A DNA stretch of 5,893 bases from positions 1 to 5,893 of the forward strand of contig JAJRUA010000175.1 of assembly GCA_024278035.1 (NCBI GenBank), in the 5' to 3' direction. This document shows, in pieces, positions 1 to 5,619 of the stretch; the stretch's first letter is position 1, and the number at the start of each line of letters is the position of its first letter. The notes under the pieces were generated by a model. The model was not told the origin of the DNA and made no database searches. It saw only the letters and a program-made list of their open reading frames with translations. The stretch is from Planctomycetota bacterium (GTDB lineage: Bacteria > Planctomycetota > Planctomycetia > Pirellulales > Lacipirellulaceae). Position numbers and translations under genes: made by a program.

Positions 1-1
1 C

Positions 2-142
2 GTCGAGAACGAGGGCAACATGCCGGGGCAAGTTTTGGGCGAGGCAGTCAAGGGTTGTCTCCAGTGCCACGACCTCGACAACTCACCCGACTTCGATTTT
101 CAAGCGTACTGGCTAGAGGTCGCCCACAAATGCCCGGATTAA
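2..142 (+). CDS. C-terminal end of a c-type cytochrome (5' truncated by window edge)
   Basis: Frame 2 is open from the window edge to a TAA at 140-142 and gives 46 residues. It contains a single haem-binding motif C-L-Q-C-H (codons 56-70), followed by D-L-D-N-S-P-D-F-D-F-Q-A-Y-W and a short tail ending H-K-C-P-D. CxxCH binds haem c covalently, which implies export across the membrane. The CHD-x-DNSP-x-F-x-F-x-x-YW ending resembles the C-termini of multihaem or haem-c proteins common in planctomycetes (recalled, not searched). Most of the gene lies to the left, so haem number and function cannot be judged. It converges on the minus-strand gene at 300-1043. The overlapping open frame starting at 55 has no such motif and is a shadow. 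Confidence 0.72.
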   Translation, partial: VENEGNMPGQVLGEAVKGCLQCHDLDNSPDFDFQAYWLEVAHKCPD

Positions 143-161
143 TTCATCGGCGAGCGGGGTG

Positions 162-199
162 GCGTCAGCCCCCCGATGATTGCAGGGGGGGACTGACGC
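162..199. repeat. Strong GC-rich hairpin downstream of cytochrome gene; possible terminator or dispersed palindrome
   Basis: GCGTCAG (162-168) pairs with CTGACGC (193-199), and CCCCCC (169-174) pairs with GGGGGG (186-191). There is one bulged A at 192 and an 11-nt loop (175-185). The hairpin starts 20 nt after the cytochrome stop, between two convergent genes, where a terminator is expected. The nearest T-run on the + strand (221-226) is about 20 nt beyond the stem, too far for a classic intrinsic terminator. The flanks and stem (GGCTGACGCCACCCCGCTCG on the minus strand) resemble palindromes dispersed in planctomycete genomes (recalled). Nothing else is seen in 143-299. Confidence 0.6.
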
Positions 200-299
200 T
201 TGCGGTTCACCATAGCAGTATTTTTTGTTTCCAAAGTCGGCTGTTTGGAAAGCGATACCCGGATATGTTTCCTTATCGAGGTAGCCGATTGTTGTCAAA

Positions 300-1043
300 T
301 TACTTTGCTACGCTGGCCGCTTCGTCTTCATTCCGCATCTGTTCCAGCATACTCTTCATTTGTTGGCGATGCTCTTCTGGAAGCCATCCCTTATCGCTCG
401 TGATGTTTAATGTCCATTGCGATTTCCAGTTCTCAAGAACGGCCCGAAACTCGTATTGCTTCCTTAGCTTATCGAGCATTTCTTCGGATAATACTTCCTT
501 GAAATGATCCGGTGTCTTGAATTCATCAAGGAGACCAGAGTAGACGCCCTGGGCCGTGTAAGTACCCGCAGGTAAGATGCCTGTTTCTATCGGTCCAATG
601 CCTTCAAGATTCTCTTTTACGAATAATTCAATCGTGAGGTTATCGTTGGGCGCCGTCGCGTACTCCTTGGACGATTGGAATCCAAAGTAAATTTCACCCG
701 CCTGAGGATTGTTAGGCAGAGTTATAGGTTTCCAGCCTTCCGACAAGAGCCCCTTCTCGAAAATAACTATTTCAGTCGTTTCCCCGTTTCGATCGATGCG
801 GAGTACAAGTTTCCCCGCTAAGAAATCCTCTTTGCTCTGAAAAGTCCAATGAAACACCGGCTGGAGCAAAGGTAATTTCAGTTGAATTTTCCGCATTAGT
901 GGTTCAGCCGAGGTCGTCTGATGCTCTTTCGGCATCTTTGTGATGCGAAGTGCATTTGCAGAGTCCCCGCTTATCAAGACAATAATAGCTGCTAGTGTGA
1001 AAACCTTGAGTTTCGCAGCCCTAAGGAATCCCATTTTTTTCAT
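300..1043 (-). CDS. Secreted protein of unknown function, 247 aa
   Basis: I do not recognise the family. The N-terminus is a clear Sec signal peptide: basic residues to about 13 (KK, R, K, K), a hydrophobic core at about 14-26 (VFTLAAIIVLISG), and an A-N-A motif at 29-31 that predicts cleavage before L32. There is no lipobox cysteine, so the mature protein of about 216 residues should be periplasmic or secreted. The middle part alternates polar and hydrophobic residues as in a beta-sandwich, with turns such as L-P-A-G-T-Y-T. The last 80 or so residues look helical and charged (EEMLDKLRKQYEF, EEHRQQMKSMLEQMRNEDE). The ATG at 1043 is preferred because AAGGG lies 7 nt upstream; a second ATG three codons in is possible. 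It lies 47 nt after yebC, so it may be cotranscribed with it. It looks AT-richer than its neighbours. Confidence 0.82.
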   Translation of the reverse strand: MKKMGFLRAAKLKVFTLAAIIVLISGDSANALRITKMPKEHQTTSAEPLMRKIQLKLPLLQPVFHWTFQSKEDFLAGKLVLRIDRNGETTEIVIFEKGLLSEGWKPITLPNNPQAGEIYFGFQSSKEYATAPNDNLTIELFVKENLEGIGPIETGILPAGTYTAQGVYSGLLDEFKTPDHFKEVLSEEMLDKLRKQYEFRAVLENWKSQWTLNITSDKGWLPEEHRQQMKSMLEQMRNEDEAASVAK

Positions 1044-1050
1044 TGTTATA

Positions 1051-1055
1051 CCCTT
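1051..1055 (-). promoter_or_regulatory. Shine-Dalgarno-like AAGGG for the secreted protein gene
   Basis: On the minus strand AAGGG is followed by 7 nt (TATAACA) and then ATGAAAAAAATG. This supports the upstream ATG at 1043 over the second ATG. It stands out because the starts of yebC and of the gene at 5540 have no visible Shine-Dalgarno match. Confidence 0.45.
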
Positions 1056-1090
1056 ATACTGGGGTTTGTGACTAATCGCTGAGCGCTTCC

Positions 1091-1843
1091 TTACTCTTCT
1101 AGTTCTGCCATCGTCGCTTCGTCTACCTCAAAGTTTGCGGCCGCTTGCTGCACGTCGTCGTGATCGTCGAGCGCTTCCATGAGCCGTAAGGCCTTCTTGG
1201 CGTCGTTGCCGCTGACGGTGACCGTTTCGTTCGGCAGGTAACCGACCGATTGGCTTTCGGGGGTTAAGCCGTCTGCCGCTTCGATGACCGCACAAAGGTC
1301 GTTAAAAGCATCCACGGGACAAGTTACCGCGAACACTTCTCCTTGGAGTTCGACTTCATCGGCCCCCGCTTCGAGTGCCATATCCATGAGCGTCTCTTCG
1401 TCGGTTTGGTTGGCAGGGATGAGGATCATGCCTTTGCGTGAAAACATCCAGGCTGCACAGCCGCTGGCCCCCAGTTTGCCGCCCCCCTTCTCGAAGATTT
1501 TTCGGACTTCTGGGGCAGTACGATTGCGGTTGTCGGTGAGGATTTCGACCATCACGGCCACGCCGCCCGGTCCGTGCCCTTCGTAGATGATCTCTTCGTA
1601 GTTGTCACCCCCCGCTTCGCCCGAGCCTTTTTTGATGGCGCGCTCGATATTGTCCTTGGGCATCGAAACGGCTTTGGCATCGTTGATCGCGTAGCGAAGC
1701 TTGAGGTTCGTATCCGGGTCGGCTCCGCCCATCTTGGCTGCGACGATGATAGCGCGCGAGAGTTTGCTCCAAACTTTGCCACGCTTGGCATCAATGGCAG
1801 CCTTCTTGTGCTTGATGCCCGCCCAGTGAGAGTGTCCAGCCAT
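1091..1843 (-). CDS. yebC: YebC/PmpR/TACO1 family translation factor or regulator
   Basis: This is a full-length (250 aa) YebC-family protein. It opens with the family signature M-A-G-H-S-x-W-x-x-I-K-H-K-K (1-14) and D-A-K-R-G-K (18-23). It continues with M-P-K-D-N-I-E-R-A-I-K-K-G (61-73), the Y-E-G-H-G-P-G-G-V-A motif (87-96) and T-D-N-R-N-R-T (103-109), and has an acidic C-terminus. Family members (bacterial YebC, mitochondrial TACO1) are cytoplasmic. They were first described as DNA-binding regulators (PmpR) and are now linked to translation, including relief of ribosome stalling at proline-rich stretches. No catalytic residues are expected and nothing looks broken. There is no clear Shine-Dalgarno site before the ATG (upstream CTTAACCTTTTAGATTT), as is frequent in planctomycetes. 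It is separated from the upstream TPR gene by the inverted repeat and has a candidate promoter at 1898-1926. Confidence 0.97.
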   Translation of the reverse strand: MAGHSHWAGIKHKKAAIDAKRGKVWSKLSRAIIVAAKMGGADPDTNLKLRYAINDAKAVSMPKDNIERAIKKGSGEAGGDNYEEIIYEGHGPGGVAVMVEILTDNRNRTAPEVRKIFEKGGGKLGASGCAAWMFSRKGMILIPANQTDEETLMDMALEAGADEVELQGEVFAVTCPVDAFNDLCAVIEAADGLTPESQSVGYLPNETVTVSGNDAKKALRLMEALDDHDDVQQAAANFEVDEATMAELEE

Positions 1844-1897
1844 AAATCTAAAAGGTTAAGTAGAAAAAGTTGATCTGTGAGCCGAGCCGTCCGCGGT

Positions 1898-1926
1898 AGT
1901 ATAGCAAATCGTCATTCTTCGCCCAA
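1898..1926 (-). promoter_or_regulatory. Candidate sigma70-type promoter for yebC
   Basis: On the minus strand TTGGGC (1921-1926) and TATACT (1898-1903) are separated by exactly 17 nt. The -10 box matches TATAAT at 5 of 6 positions, but the -35 box matches only the TTG of TTGACA. Transcription would start near 1891 and give a leader of about 47 nt before the yebC ATG. The site lies just outside the inverted repeat, between it and yebC. It was found by eye, so a chance match is possible. Confidence 0.45.
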
Positions 1927-1961
1927 CGGCCTGCCACGAATTCTGCTTCTAAAGAAATTAA

Positions 1962-2200
1962 CCACAGAGAGCACAGAGGACGAGGAGAAAAAACGAATTA
2001 GACGCGGATGAACGCAGATTAGGCGGATCGACGCGGATAAAAAAGATTAAAAGAAGAAAGGACAGGATAAGTAGGATGCGAGAAAAAAGTAGAAGGCATT
2101 TTTCCAACAAGTTTTCAATCCGCGGTAATCCTTTCAATCCGCGCTCATCTGCGTCTAATTCTTCTTCAATTGTTCTCTGTGTCCTCTGTGCTCTCTGTGG
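1962..2200. repeat. Large imperfect inverted-repeat element (CACAGAG / GCGGATGAACGC dispersed repeat family)
   Basis: The outer arms are a perfect 20-bp inverted pair: CCACAGAGAGCACAGAGGAC at 1962-1981, with its reverse complement at 2181-2200. A second pair, 1995-2020 against 2136-2161, matches at 23 of 26 positions. A weaker third pair contains CGCGGAT (around 2031-2038 and 2118-2125). The centre (about 2045-2110) is A/G-rich and includes GACAGGATAAGTAGGATG (2061-2078). Modules of the kinds CACAGAG, GCGGATGAACGCGGAT and CAGGATAAACAGGATG occur together in dispersed repeats of many planctomycete and other genomes (recalled). No open frame for a transposase is present. The right arm overlaps the last 15 codons of the TPR gene. 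As RNA it would fold into a long interrupted hairpin and could end or stabilise the upstream transcript. With the yebC leader it fills the 311-nt gap 1844-2154. Confidence 0.85.
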
Positions 2201-4407
2201 CTATTTTTATCTTTTAAGTCACGGAGTCGTTCGGCCTTAGCTTGAGCGGCAGCGTCCGTATCGCCAGTCGCTTCGAGGGCTGCGGCAAGGTGTTCGTAGA
2301 GGACGGCATAGCTGGCTGACTCGCTGTCGGATGAAATCAAACGGATCGCGCGGCGAAGCTCTTCGGCGGCCTCTTCCGGTCTTCCCAAACGATAAAATAC
2401 CCAGCCCAGCGTGTCGGCATAGGAGGCGTTGTCGGAATCGGCTTCGACGGCCAATTGGGCCATTCGGAGCGAGCGGTGGAGATGAACGCCTCGCTCCGCC
2501 CAGCAGAAGGCGAGATCGTTATTCGTACGTGGATCCAGGGGCCACGTGTCAAGAATCGTTTCGTACAACTCGACGGCCTGTTCGCCATCGGCCGGATCGG
2601 CTCGCCTATCCAGCAACAAGGCGAGAGCCAAACGCAGGTCACGAGTTGTCTTATTGGGCTCGGTGTTCTTTTTTTCCGCCTGTTTGAGTCCAACTTGGGC
2701 GACAGCAATGGCTTCGTCAAAGCGATCGAGGTTTGCCAGCAGCATCGTTTCAAGTTTGGCGTAGGCCAAATCTTCGGGCGAGATCTTTCGTGCCGCACGG
2801 ATTGAGGAAAGGGCCTTCTCGGGTTGATCGGTTTGGATGTAACCATGCGTAAGCCAGTAGGACAGGTCGGCGCTCTGCGCCTGAGGCACTTTTTGCTCTC
2901 GTGCCCAGGTGATCGCATCGATCACCTGCGGCCACGCTTTAAGATCGATAAGGTCGTACAACCAACCGTACCAACAATCGAGCACCCTTGGCGAATCTCC
3001 AGGAGGATCGGTGTCGATGGCGATACACTTGAGGAGAAGCGGCTTGTAGAATCGTGCTGCTTCCTCGACCTGGTCTAAAAGGAGCGAAACGCGACCCGCA
3101 ATGGCAAGCGCATCGATCGACATTCTTTCTGGCCGCGAAGTTGCGAGCCAGACACGTGCCTGCTTCGCCATCGTCTGACGGGAAAGGATCGGTTCGAGTG
3201 CCTCAAGGACCGGCTCTAGCGATCCCCACCATCCGACCAATTTTTCCAACGAAGGCCATAGCTGAGCTGCTTGATTCATCGAACCGAGTAACTCGATTTG
3301 ACGACGAGCCCCCTTCGCTAGGGTTGGGTTATCCCACGCGGTCAAGCCATCCGTTTGCAATGCAGAGAGACAAGCCTCAACAAGTTGGTTCGCCTGGACG
3401 AGCGCCTCTTTTTTATTGCCCGCGATGCGGAGCTGGTCGATCCATGCCAACCAGGCTGCCGGGTCGTTCGGTCGGTTGTTGTGGAAACGCTTTAATTCTT
3501 CGGCGGAGCGGTCGAGTTGGTTCGTCCTGCGGAGCGCTTCGGCAAGGAGTGCGTAGGCATGGGCATTCGGGCCATTATCTCCTGACGTGAAGCACTTGTT
3601 AATTCGCTCAAGGGCAACCGCCGGTTGATTCCGCTGGAGCGCGAGACGCGCTTGCCAGTAAGCAGCCCGTCCCGTTTTTGTGGGCTCCTCAGCAAGGCGG
3701 TGTATCGCTTGCTTGGCTCGATCGAATCGCTCGGCTTCGAGATGGCAAGCAATCACTCCTTCCCACAGCCGAACGGCATCAAGGGAAGGTGATTCTACGA
3801 ACGGCGTTTTTGCAATTTTCTGAAACCAGTCGGAGGCTTCAACCGCGTCACCCGCTAGGAACCATTGGCGGCCCGTTTCCCCGACGGTTCTTACTTGTAC
3901 CCGGCTACCGCTGCCGGCCGTTTCGTAGAGCGACTCCCAAAGTTCGGCTGCGAGCGCATGGTCACGCTGTTCGGCAGCATGGTTTGCCAGTCGGCGATAT
4001 AAAGCAGAGTCCGATCGAACCGGCGACGTACCGTTGCTCCGGACAACCAACAGGGCATAGCGTATCGCCGTATCAAGCCGGTTGAGCTTTGCAGCCAGGA
4101 GCGGAATAGGCTGAAGAGCGTCGTCACGGGTCGGATCCCAGCGCCAAGCTCGTTGAAAGGCCTGGAGTGCCTGGGCGTTGCGCCCCGCTTGAGCGTGTGC
4201 TTTTCCCTGGGCGATAAGCTGCTCGGCACGAAGGATATCGGAAGCAAGCGGGGTATCGGAAGCAAGGGTACCAGCCACTTGCTCAAACAGTTCCGCAGCG
4301 CCGCCCCGACTTAGAGTCAAAACGAAGGCCAATGCCCCGACAAGCGCGAAGGTAGTTCGCCCTCGGGTAAGGGGCAGGCAGCGGGCGAGCCACCGGCTCG
4401 CAATCAC
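2155..4407 (-). CDS. Exported tetratricopeptide-repeat (TPR) protein, 750 aa
   Basis: The protein is long, rich in Ala and Leu, and built of helical TPR-like repeats. The clearest are near 63-93 (AEQLIAQGKAHAQAG, ALQAFQRAWRWDP) and near the C-terminus, with N-N-D-L-A-F-C-W-A-E-R-G, then Y-A-D-T-L-G-W-V-F-Y-R-L-G-R-P-E-E-A (663-680). The D-T-L-G-W form is typical of the last TPRs in bacterial cell-envelope TPR proteins. Residues 1-38 form a probable signal peptide: an Arg-rich n-region, the core TTFALVGALAFVLTL, and cleavage after GGAA. The protein should therefore act outside the cytoplasm, probably as a scaffold; no enzyme domain is visible. The start is GTG, overlapping the previous stop in GTGA. 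The last 15 residues (736-750, S-H-R-E-H-R-G-H-R-E-Q-L-K-K-N) and the TAG stop are encoded by the inverted-repeat element, so the original C-terminus was probably near 735. Partners are unknown. Confidence 0.88.
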   Translation of the reverse strand: MIASRWLARCLPLTRGRTTFALVGALAFVLTLSRGGAAELFEQVAGTLASDTPLASDILRAEQLIAQGKAHAQAGRNAQALQAFQRAWRWDPTRDDALQPIPLLAAKLNRLDTAIRYALLVVRSNGTSPVRSDSALYRRLANHAAEQRDHALAAELWESLYETAGSGSRVQVRTVGETGRQWFLAGDAVEASDWFQKIAKTPFVESPSLDAVRLWEGVIACHLEAERFDRAKQAIHRLAEEPTKTGRAAYWQARLALQRNQPAVALERINKCFTSGDNGPNAHAYALLAEALRRTNQLDRSAEELKRFHNNRPNDPAAWLAWIDQLRIAGNKKEALVQANQLVEACLSALQTDGLTAWDNPTLAKGARRQIELLGSMNQAAQLWPSLEKLVGWWGSLEPVLEALEPILSRQTMAKQARVWLATSRPERMSIDALAIAGRVSLLLDQVEEAARFYKPLLLKCIAIDTDPPGDSPRVLDCWYGWLYDLIDLKAWPQVIDAITWAREQKVPQAQSADLSYWLTHGYIQTDQPEKALSSIRAARKISPEDLAYAKLETMLLANLDRFDEAIAVAQVGLKQAEKKNTEPNKTTRDLRLALALLLDRRADPADGEQAVELYETILDTWPLDPRTNNDLAFCWAERGVHLHRSLRMAQLAVEADSDNASYADTLGWVFYRLGRPEEAAEELRRAIRLISSDSESASYAVLYEHLAAALEATGDTDAAAQAKAERLRDLKDKNSHREHRGHREQLKKN

Positions 4408-4417
4408 CGCGGCTTCC
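4404..4417 (-). promoter_or_regulatory. GTGA stop/start overlap with weak Shine-Dalgarno (translational coupling)
   Basis: On the minus strand the TGA stop of the histone-like gene (4404-4406) shares four bases with the GTG start of the TPR gene (4405-4407). GGAAG (4413-4417) lies 5 nt before the GTG, inside the last codons of the upstream gene. This arrangement indicates one mRNA and probable translational coupling, so the two proteins are likely to be made together. Confidence 0.6.
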
Positions 4418-5540
4418 GTTTCTTAGGCGAAGCGGCAGATTTTTTAGCGGTCTTCTTTTTAGCCACTTTCTTAGCGGCTCCCTTTTTGGCCACAGCCTTC
4501 TTCTTCGCCGGTTTTTTTGCAGCGACTTTCTTAGCAGCCGGCTTCTTTGCGGCCACTTTTTTGGTGGCTACCTTCTTCTTCGCCGGTTTTTTGGTCGTCG
4601 TTTTTGGCTTGGCATCCGGTTTTTTCTTTACAGCCTTCTTTTCGATTTTCTTGGTGTCGGGCTTCTTGGCAACGGGCTTCTTAGCAACGACCTTTTTCTT
4701 ATCGACAGCTTTTGTGGCGGGCTTCTTAGAAGAGGGGGCTGCCTTGGCCTTGCCTTTCTTGGCGGGCGCCTCTTTCGTAGGAGCCTTCTCAGGAGCCTTC
4801 GCGGCCGGTTTCTTAACGGGTTTCTTAACGGATTTCTTAACGGGCTCAGGCTTTGGCTTCGGCGCGCGTTTGGGAAGGCGATCCTTACAGGTAGGATCGA
4901 TATCCAATAGCAGCTTGCGCACTGCTGGACTGTAGGGGCTGCGGCCGACTTCGACTCCAAGCTGATGGATCAGCGATCCGACAGCGATTGCGCTGTTCTT
5001 AGGAACCGCCCGCTCGAGTCCTGGGACCACTCTTTTTTTGAATTCCGTATCGGAAATCAAGTCAAAGACATGGAACGCAACCAGGGCGCCCTTGTTGAGG
5101 GCGATTGCATGTCCCGACAGACCGTTTTGTGTTACGTAAGAGACCGCAAACGGGGTAACACCATCGTAACTCGTGAATTGCTTTATGGATTGGCCAAGGT
5201 TTTGCTTTTTGCAGGCTTCGAGATCGAATGCATAGATCGCTTCAAAAACACTTTGAAGCGAACGCTTGAGCCGATCGGCTGCCGCGGCAGGATCGTTGAG
5301 CGGCTTGAGGGCCTTCGTCAATTCCGTGCGGGTGCTGACGCGAACTTCGTTCCAGTCGAAGTAAGACGATTCCAGATGCCGGATCGCTTCTTCGGCCGCT
5401 TCGTGGTTGGAGTTTTCCAGCAAGCAAGCGTAAAGCAGGCTCTCGAAGAGTGGCCGCTCAGCGGGTTGAATCGGCTTGAATTTCTTCTTTAGGGTCGTGA
5501 CGAGTTTGGTTAAACGCGTCCCGCGGTTGGAGGCAGGCAT
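4404..5540 (-). CDS. Degenerate endonuclease III-like (HhH-GPD) domain fused to a histone H1-like Lys/Ala/Pro tail, 378 aa
   Basis: There are two parts. Residues 1-222 are globular and look like an HhH-GPD (endonuclease III type) fold. F-E-S-L-L-Y-A-C-L-L-E (32-42) fits the first core helix. Y-D-G-V-T-P-F-A-V (125-133) sits where endonuclease III has L-P-G-V-G-R-K-T-A. G-H-A-I-A-L-N (143-149) sits where it has W-P-T-I-A-V-D. Both catalytic positions are changed: E. coli Lys120 becomes Phe131 and Asp138 becomes Asn149, with the 18-residue spacing kept. The four-Cys Fe-S cluster is missing; only D-P-T-C-K-D (215-220) remains near that end. Residues from about 223 to 378 are almost only Lys, Ala, Pro, Val and Thr, in AAKKPAAKK-type repeats as in histone H1, chlamydial Hc2 and AlgP. 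A non-enzymatic DNA-binding or nucleoid protein is inferred. There is no signal peptide and no clear Shine-Dalgarno site before the ATG. It lies 79 nt after rbfA and overlaps the TPR gene. The tail is sure; the HhH-GPD assignment is probable. Confidence 0.85.
   Translation of the reverse strand: MPASNRGTRLTKLVTTLKKKFKPIQPAERPLFESLLYACLLENSNHEAAEEAIRHLESSYFDWNEVRVSTRTELTKALKPLNDPAAAADRLKRSLQSVFEAIYAFDLEACKKQNLGQSIKQFTSYDGVTPFAVSYVTQNGLSGHAIALNKGALVAFHVFDLISDTEFKKRVVPGLERAVPKNSAIAVGSLIHQLGVEVGRSPYSPAVRKLLLDIDPTCKDRLPKRAPKPKPEPVKKSVKKPVKKPAAKAPEKAPTKEAPAKKGKAKAAPSSKKPATKAVDKKKVVAKKPVAKKPDTKKIEKKAVKKKPDAKPKTTTKKPAKKKVATKKVAAKKPAAKKVAAKKPAKKKAVAKKGAAKKVAKKKTAKKSAASPKKRKPR
4407..4874 (-). repeat. 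Low-complexity coding repeat: lysine-rich H1-like tail
   Basis: This stretch encodes residues 223-378 of the fusion protein. On the + strand it reads as irregular repeats of units such as TTCTTAGCAGCCGGCTTCTT and CCGGTTTTTTTG. The units are imperfect, and the density of Lys codons makes the opposite strand rich in Phe codons. Such tracts vary in length between relatives by slippage or recombination. The tail has only a few acidic residues, mostly in its first half, and ends S-P-K-K-R-K-P-R. Confidence 0.8.
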
Positions 5541-5619
5541 AATCTATAAGTAGTTTGTCGTTGGGCTTCTGCGATCGTTTACGGGGAATCTGATGTCCCT
5601 ACTATTTCAGTTTGCCAAT

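Noticed and set aside
113..298. A 61-codon minus-strand frame just downstream of the secreted protein gene.
   Set aside because: It runs through the palindrome and overlaps the cytochrome end. It has no recognisable motif and no ribosome site, so it is probably non-coding.
55..507. A 150-codon + strand open frame across the cytochrome end and the secreted protein gene.
   Set aside because: It overlaps a CxxCH-bearing frame and a signal-peptide protein, and its composition (Arg, Ser, Cys, Phe scattered) is that of a shadow.
1053..1081. TATAAG as a -10 box for the secreted protein gene.
   Set aside because: The expected -35 position reads CAGCGA, which is unlike the consensus, and the box overlaps the ribosome-binding site.
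1962..2200. The inverted repeat as a complete insertion sequence.
   Set aside because: Only about 65 bp lie between the arms and there is no transposase frame.
3054..3590. A 178-codon + strand frame inside the TPR gene.
   Set aside because: It lies wholly opposite a convincing 750-residue TPR protein and has Arg/Pro-rich, motif-free content.
4486..4935. A 149-codon open frame on the + strand, rich in Phe, Ala and Gly, resembling a membrane protein.
   Set aside because: It is the antisense of the Lys/Ala-rich tail: AAG/AAA codons read as CTT/TTT on the other strand. The repeats belong to the minus-strand gene.
5541..5560. TATAGA just before the ATG at 5540 as a -10 box for the histone-like gene.
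   Set aside because: It ends only 2 nt before the ATG, which would put the transcript start inside the coding region, and no -35 box is present at 16-18 nt.
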